A stretch of DNA of 64,000 bases from Argentina anserina (Eukaryota > Streptophyta > Magnoliopsida > Rosales > Rosaceae). Each line of letters starts with the position of its first letter. Positions within the stretch are counted from its first letter, which is position 1. The notes beneath the pieces were generated by a model. That model did no database searches. It was not told the origin of the DNA and saw only the letters and a list, made by a program, of their open reading frames with translations. The DNA is taken from positions 25,668,001-25,732,000 of the forward strand of contig NC_065877.1 of NCBI RefSeq assembly GCF_933775445.1. Direction: 5' to 3'. The translations under genes and the position numbers were made by a program. Shown here piece by piece: positions 21,401-32,061 of the stretch.

Positions 21401-24400
21401 TGGATGGTCCTCACTTCACGGTAGCTTTGTCCTCCTCCATGTAATTTTTTGATAAACTAGTCCAGATAAAATAACCTGAATAGTGAAAACACTAATCAGC
21501 TGGAATGTCAAACTATAGAACTTTTGCTAATATTCAGTTCAAATCTTTGCATTGCCAAAGAGTTGGAGCCAAATTTGGGGAGACGTCCCATTTTATGAGT
21601 GAGGACCAAGAATGGGGTATAGTTTAGGTGGAACTTTTTATAAAGTAGTCAATTGCGTGATGCCAGGAAAACTAAGTAAATGATTGTGTAGAAAGTAAAA
21701 ACTAACATAGGCTCTTCTTATTAATGATTATGTATAGTTGAAATTATTTCAGTAAAAAGAAACTAGATCACAGATAATAATTTTCAAAAAAAGAAGTTCA
21801 TCATTGTTACCAGCGTGACTATTAAGTACAGACATGCAGTGTTTTTGCTGTCCATGAGTATTCATTCACCACCTGGTGGGTTAGGAAATTGTCCAAAGCT
21901 ATGTTCTTGGTTTTCTAAACATCGACAGAAGCAGCTTTACCTAATTACCTTTGCACTAGTATACATTGTCCACCCAGAAAAAGGAAAATTTTCCAATTTC
22001 TCCAAACTTCTATGCAGCATTAAATGAGATTAACCTAATGAAGAACTAAGCTTTAGTCCACAGACCTTGTCAAGCTCATACTCAAAAATTTCAAAGATTA
22101 AATTAGAGAAAAACTAACAGAGATGGAACCTCCAAGGCTATTAATTAGAAAAAATAATTAAATGAGATTAACCTAATGAAGAACTAAACTTTAGTCCACA
22201 GACCTTGTCAAGCTCATACTCAAAAATTCCAAAGATTAAATTTTCCATTGACAAAGGAGAGTGTCCGAATCTAGCAACAAGTGTTAAAGAATGAAGGAGG
22301 CAACACCAAACATGAACTTCCCAGAAATTATTATACATTCTATGTCAAGTTTATGAGGAATCATCTTTGACACAGTAACATGCTGAAAGAATTTTATACA
22401 AGTTGAAAAAGTTGGTTATATCTCCCACCTACACAACCTTTTCAGTGTCAAAGATGCTTAAGTTCATGTTTATACAAGTTGAAAAAGTTTATGAGGAATC
22501 ATCTTTGACACAGTAACATGCTTAAGTTCAGCTTAGTTAGAACTAATAAGGGTTAGGTGTTGCTGCAACTAACTTTGATCATATTCAGAAAATGAGTTGC
22601 TTCAATCAAGAGCTTCATTTTAATACAGTTCAGTGTGCATTACAACATTGCAAGAGTTCCCAATTCCAATTCACAACAAGATAACACAACAACCACAAAC
22701 AGCATCATAAAATCGAGACACATTTTCATTCAGGCATTTCATCAAACATGTGGCATGCAACAAACTACACTACACAAACATCAACACTTTGCACAAACTA
22801 CACTGGTTCTTCATCTAGCTCCTATAATCACTAACACGTCCAATAAGAAACATGAATCATGATTTAGAAGCATCTACAACTATAAGCTATTTTTATATAT
22901 TATCTTACTGAATCAATGCACACTGAGTTGTATCATACCTTGAATTTGGCTTGCTTCAGTATAGGGGCATCACCAGCAGCTCTGAGATGAATGACCACTG
23001 CAACAAATCGAAAACCCAAAATAACCCATCATCGAACCCAATATTCAAGCCAAATAAGATATTTCAAAATAGAGGTGTGACGCTGAATTACAGCCAACCC
23101 AGCGAAGGTGGAAACATGCCCAAGGGAAATTTAAACGACGTCCGTACCTTAAGAAATATGAGTACGAGTTTGAAGCTTGAGAGGTGAGATAGCCAATCTA
23201 AATCCTAAAATGGGTACTCGTCGGCGGTGAAATTCAAAGGTGTCGAAATGGGTATTCGAATGAGAGAGTTAATTTAGGTTTTGTATAATCAAGAGAGAGC
23301 ATGTATTTTATCCATGGGTATTACCCTTTACCCGTGGGTATTACCCTTACCCGCCATTTTCATCCATGAGTATTTTTTAAATACCCATTACCCACCCATG
23401 GGTATTTTCAGATTACCCATTACCCAAATAAAATACCCAACACACATTTTTACCCGTGGGTTTTATTACCCATGGGTACCCATACCCGTGGGTTTTACCC
23501 AAATAAAATACCCAACACATTTTGGGCTTAACACCCAAATCTTGTAGCAAATTCCTAAGCCATAACAACTCGCACACTCCCTGAGCCATTCCTCTGTATT
23601 CTGCTTCAGCACTAGATCGAGCTACCACATTTTGTTTCTTACTCCTCCACGTAACAAGGTTACCTCCAACAAAAGTAAAGTACCCTGACATGGACCTCCG
23701 ATCCGTAATATTTCCAGCCCAGTCTGCATCTGTGAAGCCACAAATCTCAAGGATATTGTTGTGGTTAGAAAACATTACTCCTCTCCCTGGAGTTGACTTC
23801 AAGTACCTCAAAATTCTCACAACAGCATCCATGTGATCCACACTAGGGTTATGCATGAACTGACTCACTACACTTACTGCATATGCAACATCTGGTCTGG
23901 TATGTGACAAATAAATCAGGCGTCCAACTAGCCTCTGGTAACGAGTTTTGTCAGTGAGCACTTGATCTTGGTATTCTGCTAACCGATGGTTCTGCTCAAT
24001 AGAAGTATCAATTGGAGTGCAATCTAACATACTTGTCTCTGTTAGTAGATCAAGGATATACTTCCTCTGACACAAATAGATACCATCACTTCCCCGGGCT
24101 ACCTCAATGCCTAAGAAGTACTTGAGTGTACCTAGGTCTTTCATCTCAAACTCTGTGGCTAGCTGCTTCTGTAATCTATCCACCTCAATAGTATCATTGC
24201 CAGTCACTATCATATCGTCAACATATATAATTAAGGCTGTTACCTTCCCTTGTTGGTGTTTGAGAAATAATGTGTGGTCTGAATTACTCTGCATGTAGCC
24301 AATTTTCCTCATGAATTGTGAAAATCTTCCAAACCAAGCACGATGAGATTGTTTAAGACCATACAAAGACTTCCTCAATCTACATACAAAGTTATCGGGA

Positions 24401-27400
24401 GAAGCTACCACATATCCAGGAGGAAGATCCATATACACTTCCTCTGTAAGTTCTCCATGAAGGAATGCATTCTTAACATCAAACTGTCTAAGTGGCCAGT
24501 TTAAGGTAGCAGCAAAAGAGAGCAATACCCGAATAGTGTTCATCTTTGCAACAGGTGCAAATGTCTCATCATAGTCTATGCCATATGTCTGGGTGAACCC
24601 TTTTGCTACTAGGCGTGCTTTATACCGGCTCACTGACCCATCTGGATTATGCTTCACTGTAAACACCCAACGACATCCCACTGCCTTCTTGCCACGTGGT
24701 GGAGAAACAAGCTCCCAAGTATTGTTCTTCTGTAATGCTTCCATCTCTTCCTCCATCGCTTTCCTCCATTTTGGATCTCCCAATGCATCCTGCACTTTGT
24801 TAGGTATTGATACAGCAGAAATTTGATTCACAAATGATTCATATGACTTAGACAATCTTTTGGTAGACATAAAATTGGCCACAGGATACTTAGCTTTAGC
24901 ACGAAGGGTAGGTTCATATTTTTTTGTTGGCTGACCTCGAGTAGACCTATTTGGCAAGACATATTGGCTACTATTAGTTTCACCAGTATTAGCCCCAATA
25001 GAATGACTAACCTCAAGTGAGTGATCTTCTGTACCAGGGAAACGTTGGTCAGGGGAGGCAGGAGGGGCAGTTGTGCTGTCAGCTTCTGGTTCTTGAATCT
25101 CTGGAGTGACTATACCAGAATCATCTGGTGGTGCATGTGTAGCTGATACATCAGTAATCTCAATCGAACTTGTCACCATATCTTCTGGCTGACTTATCTC
25201 CCCCTTTCCATGATACAGCTCTTCAAAATAGGTATTCTCCCCTGGAAGAGCAGTATCGGAAGAGGAAAAATAACTCATGTCCTCAAAGAAAGTAACATCC
25301 ATGGTGACATAATACTTCTTGGTAGGTGGATGATAGCATCGGTACCCTTTCTGATGTTTGTCATACCCAACAAACACACATTTAATGGCCCGGGCATCCA
25401 ACTTAGACCTCTGGTGTTTTGGAAGGTGGACAAAAGCAACACAACCAAAAACACGGGCAGAAAGAGTATGGAAAAATGGTAAGGAGACATGGGATGCAAG
25501 TACCTCGTATGGGACCTTTCCCTGAAGAACACGAGAGGGAAGGCGATTAATGAGGTGGGCGGCAGTGATGAAAGCATCACCCCAAAGGTACTGAGGCATA
25601 TGGGCACTAAAAAGAATACACCGAGCCATATCAAGTAAATGACGATTTTTCCTTTCAGACACTCCATGTTGCTCAGGTGTGTAAGGACACGTCGTTTGAT
25701 GAGCAATTCTGTGTTTGGTAAAGAACTCCTGAAAGACATGGTTCACATATTCCCCCCCCCCCCATTATCAGAACAAAGAATTCTAATAGTGGCATTATAT
25801 TGTGTTTGGACAATGTTATAGAAGGCTTGAAAAGCTGGAAAAACCTCATTTTTAGTTTTGAGGAGAACAATCCATGAAAGACGGGTGCAATCATCAATGA
25901 AGGACACATAATACCGCATCCCTGACACAGTAGGTTCTTTGGAGGGTCCCCAAACATCAGAGTGAATTAATTCGAAAGGAAGAATATGTTTATTAGAAGT
26001 ACTAGGAGAATAAGTAGACAGATAACTCTTGCCTAAAACACATGTCTCACACCGTAAAAGTGACTCATCCACACTAATAAACAAAGTAGACATAGATTTT
26101 TTCATAATACTAAAGGATGGATGCCCTAGGCGATGATGCCATAACCAAACTTCACTTAGCTTGTCAGAAGTGGAGATTAAAGCGGTCCGAGACTGTGCCC
26201 CTGGTTTTTCCCCAGCATATGTCGGATCCAGATGAAACAACCGGCCCCTCAGATACCCCCGACCAATTAACTCCCCGGTGAGAAGATCCTGAAATATCAC
26301 ATACATAGGAAAAAATGTGACAGAGCACTTAGCATCAGCGTTCAATTGGGGAACAGATATCAAATGATGAGATAAAGCAGGTACATAGAGCACATTGTGA
26401 AGCTCTATTGTGGGAGTAATACGAACTGACCCTTTCCCTAAGACTGGGAAGGCCTCACCATTAGCATTAGTCACATAGGGTACTGGTGGAGGAGACAATA
26501 TGGTAAAATAAGATTTGTCATAAGTCATATGATCAGATGCACCCGAATCAATAATCCAAGTATCAAAACCAACAAAGTTAGAAATATTTAAAGCCATACC
26601 AATTTTGCCAAGGCCGGCGATGGATGCGGAAGGTATTGCGCCGCCGGCTGTATGATGATCATGTCCCACCACACCATAGACATAAGGTTCCTGGACGAGC
26701 TGAATAGCTGCCTTCGCCTGAGGACGAGAATGAGGCCTTTTAGGTCGAAGGTGAGGATACAACTTCCAGTAGGTCGCACGAGCATGGTTAGTATCATGAC
26801 AATAACAGCAAGGAGGGCGCGGCTGATTCCCGAAGCCTGGTGGTGGTCCTCGTTGATGAGGTGGAGCTGAAATGGCCTGTTGAAGGGGTGGTGCGGAAGA
26901 TCTAGCGCGAATAGTAAGACTGGAAACGTCAATTTGTGGCTGATGAAGGCTTTCCTGGTGAGATTCATCCTTACGGATATATGTGAAAGCTGTAATGAGA
27001 CTAGGGGGTTCGGTCTGTCGTAGCAATTCCCCTTTTGCACTGTTATGTTTTGCATCAAGACATTTCAGGAAATGGTGAACTCGTTCAAGCTCCTTCTCAC
27101 GTTGGTACCAAACAATATCTTCTTGATGTTTGATCATGCAGGGACGTTTCATATCAATCTCAGCCCAAATATTTTTAAGTTTGGTGAAATATTGCGCCAC
27201 CGGTTGCCCATCTTGTTGCATTGCTAAAACAGTGCACATTAACTCATGAACCTGTATGAAATCAGAGTCATTAGTATATAAACCTTCAAGTGTCAGCCAT
27301 ATTGTCTGCGCAGTGTCGCATGCCTCCACCAAATCGATGATCTCGTCATTCATAGCTTTCCACAAGACGGACATGACAAGGCCATCATCGTCATCCCACT

Positions 27401-28990
27401 TAGTGTAGGCAATAATATCATCGGGACTAGGAGCTTTAGTTACGCCGGTTACATGCCCCATCTTGTGCATGCCTCGAAGATGAGCCGTCATAAGTCGTTT
27501 CCATTTACGGAAATTAGTCTCATTGAGTTTAGTTCCTCCAAAAGACCCACTGTCAGAACTCTTGACAGATACTTCAAATTTCGGAATATCAGCTTCGTCT
27601 CCAGAACCGATTGAAAAGAAATGAAAAATCAGGAATTATACAGCGGAAACACCAAAAACAAAAACGAAATGAACCTATCGCAGGTGAACGGGCACCGTCG
27701 GTGCACCAGCGCTGACAAAGGTGGCCGGGTCGGATTTGACCGGGTCGGGTCGGATATGGTCGGGTCGGATCTAGTTGGGTCGGGTCAGGCGAACCGGGTC
27801 GGATCTGGTCGGGTCGGATCTAGATTGGGCCGGGCCAGACGGGTTGAATGTAAGATGGGTCGGGCGGGTCGAATCTGGGTCGAATCCGGGTCGTTTTGGA
27901 TTTGCAGCGAGATGCAGCGGCGATATGATTTGCAGCGGCGATCCACGACTTGCAGCGGCGATGTGAAGTCCCTTTCAAGACTGGAGGAAGCGGCGGAGGT
28001 CTTTTCAGCGGCGGCAGACCAAGGAAATCGCCGGGGTATTCTCGGACCGGGAAGACGGCCGTTGAGGAGAGGCCGTTGCGGAGAGGAAGATGACGGCGAC
28101 GGCGTCGTGTAGGGGTCGGAAGTCTGCAACAAGGCAGATGAGGACCATGCAGGAGATACCGGTGCGAGTGATGCAGTGACACCGGCGCGGGACCGTGAGG
28201 AAGAGATGAGGGTGTCGGGATGCAAACGTGGAGGTCCTTTGGGGTGAACACAGTGCGGTTCTACAAGACTGCACGCTGAGGTAACACAATGCAAGAATCT
28301 CAGGAAAAAATTGGTAACCAACTGAGGATACCAGCCCGCACCCGAACAGAAAAAAAATCCCAGAAAAAAACAGAGCAATGCTCTGATACCAACTTGAATA
28401 TAGAGGTTTGTATACTGATATTTTCTCTAATGAATTAATACAAGACTAACCTATCTATTTATAGTGAAGATGAGAGAATATTGTACTGTTGTTTAACACT
28501 AATTCTAATAATTAAGCATAGCTGTTCCACCATGAGTAACATGCTCACAACTTCTTTCCAGCTCACTCCAACAACATATATAGTTGCTGATCACATAATG
28601 AATATTTTTTGTGATGAATTACAGATAAAGTTGGAATACCCAAATGAGTTTTTGGTGAGTGTCACCGGACACTATTGTGGGGTGACCTGGATAGTCGGCG
28701 CTCTGGTGGTGTTACGGTCACTTGAATTTAAGAGCAATAGAAGAACATTTGGACCATTTGGAATACAAGTTGGCACACCCTTTACTTTCAGAGTAAAAGA
28801 CGGAGAGCAAATTGTTGGGTTGAAAGGAAGAAATGGTTGGTACCTAGATGCAGTTGGGTTCCATACATCTCGTGTTCCCGAAAGAGGACTCTTCGTGGGA
28901 GTTCAGAAGGGTTTTTGGAAAGCTTATGAATCTTTGGTTAAGCTTACTAAACGTCTTACAGGTGTTGAGTGTACATGTATAAGCTTGTAA
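16336..28990 (+). CDS. Jacalin-related lectin B, two jacalin domains (exons 16336-16659, 16849-17304, 28625-28990)
   Basis: The three exons join in phase 0 into 382 codons including the stop (381 aa). Exon 1 ends GCTGAG|GTGAGT; intron 1 is 189 bp and ends TTGCAG. Exon 2 ends GTTCAG|GTAGCT; intron 2 ends TTACAG. Domain 1 is at about residues 43-190 (LYGGITGGGPWDDG at 43, GWYLDAIGFH at 179). Domain 2 is at 196-345 (IYGGTTGGGPWDDG, GWYLDAVGFH at 331), followed by a basic tail. GWYLD supplies the G-X3-D carbohydrate-binding loop in both domains. No signal peptide is obvious, so a cytosolic or nuclear mannose-type lectin is inferred. The start ATG is the first in frame; another is 42 bp downstream (16378). 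Intron 2 is now 11,320 bp because of a copia element with a nested hAT, but would be about 137 bp without them. The frame is intact, so expression depends on splicing of that intron. Confidence 0.8.
17396..17577 (-). repeat. 3' LTR of the copia element (182 bp)
   Basis: Plus-strand ends ACTTGAATATAG...CACTCCAACA. A minus-strand TATAAATAG box is at about 17459-17468. The duplication ACATA abuts the ACTTG end directly, so the 3' terminus on minus reads ..CAAGT rather than the usual ..CA. Confidence 0.9.
17578..17588 (-). other. Polypurine tract of the copia element
   Basis: Minus strand TTGAGGGGGAG immediately precedes the 3' LTR (TGTTGGAG). It overlaps the stop codon of RNase H, so the coding region runs right up to the tract. 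Confidence 0.85.
17585..17839 (-). pseudogene. copia RNase H C-terminal end, separated by the hAT insertion
   Basis: The sequence [34 protein letters not shown]...LADILTKG is the last part of copia RNase H. The D of CDNKAA and the conserved H.VEVDRHFI are present. It joins in sense with 23529 onward if the 5.67-kb insert is removed. Confidence 0.9.
17933..18440. repeat. Subterminal tandem repeats of the hAT element, ending in (TTA)n tracts
   Basis: Three copies, starting at 17933, 18105 and 18291, each read CCCACATGATAATTT, then GGGTAAATACCCAC-type motifs, CATTTACCCATTTT, GGGTACCTTA and an ATT/TTA microsatellite of increasing length (the longest is 18389-18438). Units are 172-186 bp. Confidence 0.85.
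18563..21095 (-). pseudogene. hAT transposase (BED zinc finger, dimerisation domain), two point lesions
   Basis: Exon 1 runs from about 21095 (MEEEYSCADNENVEQ) down to 20495; exon 2 from 19958 to TGA or TAA at 18563. The 536-bp intron has GTAAAT..TATATAG borders. Exon 1 has the BED finger (VWDNFEV, CKHCGRFL...LNFHVK) and ITTDMWTASN. Exon 2 has LTVDNCTTNDAMI, FHMRCAAHILNLIVKDGL, DCRTRWNSTFLML and the C-terminal dimerisation block ILYWWKTNGMKYLTLYKVARDILAILVSTVASESAFSTGGRIVSPHRNRL. Lesions are a TAA at 20894-20892 right after FHVK, and a probable 1-base loss in an A8 run (about 20563-20570) that ends the frame at DLWR. Exon 2 (about 465 codons) is intact. The acceptor and donor were inferred by protein continuity. 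Confidence 0.87.
21183..22023. other. hAT upstream non-coding region
   Basis: AT-rich, with no frame that fits a transposase. It probably holds introns or the leader of the transposase gene. Confidence 0.4.
22024..22521. repeat. Direct duplications inside the hAT 5' region
   Basis: About 84 bp (AATGAGATTAACCTAATGAAGAACTAA.CTTTAGTCCACAG...) occurs at 22024 and again at 22159. A second phrase, ATGAGGAATCATCTTTGACACAGTAACATGCT, occurs at 22352 and 22490. They are local segmental duplications with no coding content. Confidence 0.75.
22522..23280. other. hAT region that may hold a 5' UTR exon
   Basis: On the minus strand, sequence from about 23270 to 23150 is less AT-rich and ends in an AAG|GTACGG donor-like site. 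It could be an untranslated first exon of the transposase gene. This is a guess from composition and one splice-like site. Confidence 0.25.
23300..23520. repeat. GGGTA/TACCC motif cluster at the right end of the hAT
   Basis: More than fifteen TACCC or GGGTA motifs in 220 bp. A 40-bp phrase TTACCCAAATAAAATACCCAACACA is repeated at 23421 and 23488. It mirrors the left end and is presumably the transposase-binding subterminal region. Confidence 0.75.
23529..25742 (-). pseudogene. copia integrase C-terminus, reverse transcriptase and RNase H (5' part)
   Basis: It continues the polyprotein after the G-run frameshift: MNHVFQEFFTKH, then RHLLDMARCILFSA and the variable linker. RT has RWVFTVKHNPDGSVSRYKARLVAKG, FDVKNAFLHGEL and the catalytic LIIYVDDMIVTGND. 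RNase H follows, to SSAEAEYRGMAQGVCELLWLRNLL. It is cut at 23528 by the hAT; the last 80 codons of RNase H are at 17585-17839. RT and the rest of this part are uninterrupted, consistent with youth. Confidence 0.9.
25743..27491 (-). pseudogene. copia gag, protease and N-terminal integrase
   Basis: Open from 27491. The gag domain is followed by a zinc knuckle CCYCHDTNHARATYW, in which the last Cys is replaced by Tyr. The protease active site is WIIDSGASDHM. Integrase has the HHCC zinc site (WHHRLGHPS...RCETCVLGK) and two catalytic aspartates (HSDVWGP, LCSDNGG). The same frame continues upstream of 27491 (FGGTKLNETNFRKWKRLM) to a stop near 27630 without an ATG, so the real start may have been lost. 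The frame ends where a 12-G run (25752-25763) replaces the usual DNGGE(Y/F) codons. Confidence 0.88.
27492..28380 (-). other. copia 5' leader with GC-rich repeats
   Basis: Between primer site and gag. 27720-27900 is made of many imperfect copies of GGTCGGGTCGGAT, and 27900-28200 is GC-rich with CGGCG runs. Overlapping short ORFs on both strands look like products of composition rather than genes. Confidence 0.6.
28381..28391 (-). other. Primer-binding site, initiator tRNA-Met type
   Basis: Minus strand TGGTATCAGAG directly abuts the 5' LTR. This is the standard plant copia primer site, complementary to the 3' end of initiator tRNA-Met. Confidence 0.9.
28392..28573 (-). repeat. 5' LTR of the copia element (182 bp)
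   Basis: Same length as the left copy with a single visible substitution. It ends 46 bp (41 without ACATA) before the lectin B exon 3 acceptor region. Confidence 0.9.
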
Positions 28991-29061
28991 CAATCATTTA
29001 GGGTGTGAAGCAATTTGACTAATGTACTGCCTTTTAGCAATCGAGATACGGATGATCCGAT
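28991..29061. other. Lectin B 3' flank
   Basis: Only 71 bp separate the lectin stop from the solo LTR. The 3' UTR and polyadenylation signals must lie here or inside the LTR. Confidence 0.5.
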
Positions 29062-29543
29062 TGATAGGTCGTTAATTAAAACGTTTATAATAAATTATGT
29101 AAAACATCATCGTTAGTATAGAATAAACAGGGATTGTTCAGTCCGGGAAATTAAAGGAAACTCTAAACTTTAAGTATTAACAAATAATAAATGGGTTGAG
29201 ATTGATTATTAACTAATACAATAAAACCTAAATTACTATTTACATGATCGACTTCTCTTTAACAAACTTAAATCAAATTTACCATTACACCACATAATTA
29301 TAAGTTCGAACCTATCATTCATTCTAATTCGACCAATTACATACTTTTTAGACACCAATACAAATAGCGCCTTAGAGGATCATCTAATTATCCAAGATTT
29401 CAATTAACATATAGATTGACTTAAGGCCTAATCTAAATTTGCATGTAATCCAATTCAATAACACTTAGAGTAGAAATCAAATAATATTACATTTAAGCAC
29501 CAAATCTTTGTTGGAGACATGTTTCATGTGTGGCGTCACCCAC

Positions 29544-32061
29544 TGTAACGACCCTAAAATTTCGAGCATAAAAACTCAAAATATTAAAGTCGTACAACAC
29601 CAAAACAATCTCAACGAATTGAAATCATTTAAATGAACAGCGAATCAATACTGAGTTCACAATACAACTCAGACCACCAATTATTACAAACCAAATTTAT
29701 AATTCAACATTACATAAAATGGAAATGTAATAATCCTCACAATCACTCACCAAAACTCACAAATAAATCCTCACAAGCCTCACACACAAATCCGCAATAG
29801 AAACCTCACCACAAGCAGGATAATGAACAACTTCGAGTCTCCGGAGTCGTCTCTCAATCTCCACTAATCAACGTCTGCGGAATTATCCACTACACCATCG
29901 AATTGGTGCACCGGGATTGTAAACACAAACCCGGTAAGCTTATAGCTCGTATGAGTAAAATGAAAGTATAACTCGCATATCAAGATATACGAAAATCCAC
30001 AAATCAACAAATATAAATGCACTCATGAGTCAATGGACGGCCCATCTGGTTGTCCCAAAAATATATGAAATGAAAGTGCTCATAAGAAATCGCGCAACTC
30101 TTCTGGTTACCCAAATACATTTATAATACTGGTACTAATGAACGCTGGTACACATATGTTACCCCTCATGTAGTATGCCGCCGATATTGGGCAACCACCT
30201 GTTACCCAACATCAAAACAACATGAGTACTCATGAGCCGATAACCACCTGTTACCTCACATGCAGTACTCCGGCAGACATACTAGAGCTCTAACTGTATC
30301 GTAACTTTCGCCCGGCCAAAGGCTAGGTTCCAACTTGCCAAACACGTACAATAATCTCACATCATATTGTACAAAAATCAAGTCCGAAGACAAATCAACA
30401 TTTTAACAATCTCCATGTTAAAATCACGTACAGTAATCACACCTCATATTGTACAAATCAAAATCACATGCTCAATATATAATCTCGTCATCAAAATGAC
30501 ATCATCACGATAAAATCATAACAATATGTTATATAGCAAACTATATATATATATGTTACTATTTACCATTTATACAATATATATATAATCCGCTATATCA
30601 TATACATGTCATATTTCATAAACACGTCCGAAGACAAAACGTTTTAACAAACACCATGTTAAAACCACGTACAATAATCACACCTCATATTGTACAAATT
30701 AAATCACATGCTCAATATATAATTCTCGTCATCGAAATGATAAATTCCAATAAATTCATAACAGTATATAATATAGCGAACTATGTATATATGTACTTAT
30801 TACCATTTATACAATATATATGTAATCCACTATATCTTATACATGTCGTAATTCAATATTAAAAACTCTTGCAAAATCTTGAATCTCTGTAAGGGTAGAT
30901 TCGTAAATATGTGAGATTTTACTCATCTTAAAATCCGGCTGCGTCTTCCACACAATTGTGAAGAATCACCGCCACCCCCACCACACCAAAACCGCCAAGT
31001 ACCTTAGGCAACAACATCTTGATCAGAACTGCCATTACAAGCTGCACTCTCACTTCTACCATACAAGGCTCAATCTCCAGTGACGCACTGCTTAGCCAAA
31101 ATGACATGCAAATTCGGATCAAGTCCACCACAGCTCAAACGCACCGCCCAGCCATGGTGAGGTTGAATTGAATTGCTTCACTGCCATTGGAAGTCGTATT
31201 GGGAGGGGGAGGACATCATAGACCCACTGCCACGTTGAGGAAGGCCGGGAATCAAGTCAGATGGCTGCCATAATCGCCGAAACACCCTGCAGCAAACAAA
31301 CCAATTCCAAGGAAGCATCCATTCTTCCGTGCCTCGATTCTCTCAATCCGACATGAAAGGGTGCAAGCCACCAACACAGCAAGTCTCGCACGATGGTGAA
31401 GAGGAGAACTTGACTGGTGGAGGAGCTTGAATCACCGGAAATGAAATCGGGCCGAAACCAGGTCATCGGGTCACTGTCAAGCCTTCGGTTCGCACCACCT
31501 GATGCGAAGCGATACCAACCATCACCACGAGGCATGGCGCACAGACGAGGTGAGACGATCTGGGTTGGTCGCGCGGTCGGGGGACGCCGGACGGCACCAG
31601 AAATCTCGGGTCGGGTTGGCTCGGGTCCGGGTCGGGTCAGTCTTCAGACTTTGACTCTCACGGAGGCGCGCGCGAGGGGAAGAAGAGGGACAAAGTGAGT
31701 TTAGCAATTAATGAAACCCTAACAGGAAAGTTTCTATTTATACATCCCCATTTTCGGAACTCAAACTTCCCTTGAACGTAACTTCCTCATGCGATCTTCA
31801 AATAACGCATACCGCATGTCTACGAACTCGTATCGACGAGCTCTACAACTTTTGTGAATGAAGTTTTCGCAACCGAGGGACGGAATAAAAGTCGATTTTT
31901 ACTTCGCGGAAACATAACGTTTTTCTAATTAAACGTTTCGATAACGTTTTCGTTTTCGATTTACCGCTTCGCTAAGCAAATAAAATTTGTTTAATTGTAA
32001 TTCACAAATTTATAAACTTAAAAACTATCCAATACTCGTTCCGAAAAATCGGGTTATTACA
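29544..32061 (-). mobile_element. Nested solo LTR (2,518 bp, gypsy-type)
   Basis: Plus-strand ends TGTAACGACCC...GGGTTATTACA, flanked by CCCAC (29539-29543 and 32062-32066). It has a minus-strand TATAAATAG at about 31737-31745, so it is read on minus from 32061. 30930-31700 is GC-rich with short ORFs that I do not recognise. 30400-30860 holds two diverged copies of a CACGTACA.TAATCACACCTCATATTGTACAAAT segment (30423 and 30665). No internal retrotransposon sequence is present. Confidence 0.87.
30370..30860. repeat. Duplicated 240-bp segment inside the nested solo LTR
   Basis: AACACCATGTTAAAACCACGTACAATAATCACACCTCATATTGTACAAAT at about 30646-30700 repeats about 30405-30470, followed in both by CACATGCTCAATATATAAT and ACTATATATATATG-type tracts. 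Period is about 242 bp. Confidence 0.7.

Larger units (their letters stand above)
17848..23520 (-). mobile_element. hAT transposon nested in the copia RNase H
   Basis: A 5,673-bp insert flanked by the 8-bp duplication TTTGGGCT (17840-17847, 23521-23528), the hAT length. The transposase is on the minus strand. Both ends are packed with GGGTAA/TACCC motifs: the 18-20 bp just inside each terminus match as inverted repeats (GGGTAATACCCACGGGTA on the left, GGGTAAAACCCACGGGTA on the right). The outermost bases (AAGGATGGCA against ATGTGTTGGG) do not match well, so the right tip is aberrant. It is younger than the copia element. Confidence 0.85.
17396..28573 (-). mobile_element. Young Ty1/copia LTR retrotransposon in lectin B intron 2
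   Basis: Minus-strand element with 182-bp LTRs (17396-17577 and 28392-28573), target duplication ACATA (17391-17395 and 28574-28578), a primer site at 28381-28391 and a polypurine tract at 17578-17588. By eye the LTRs differ at one position (C/T in GTACTG.TGTTTAAC), so insertion is recent. Order on minus is leader, gag, protease, integrase, RT, RNase H, the copia order. It is disabled by an hAT insertion in RNase H and a frameshift at a 12-G run in integrase. Without the hAT the element is about 5.5 kb. Confidence 0.93.

Noticed and set aside
17848..23520. GGGTAA/TACCC clusters as telomere-like repeats
   Set aside because: The unit is not the plant telomere repeat TTTAGGG, and the clusters coincide with hAT ends, where subterminal repeats are expected.
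27621..28378. Long ORFs on both strands in the copia leader
   Set aside because: They reflect the GGGTCGG repeat composition; the Arg/Gly/Pro-rich translations fit no domain.
31257..31707. ORFs in the GC-rich middle of the nested solo LTR
   Set aside because: They are opposite-strand overlaps in GC-rich LTR sequence, without introns, start context or known motifs.
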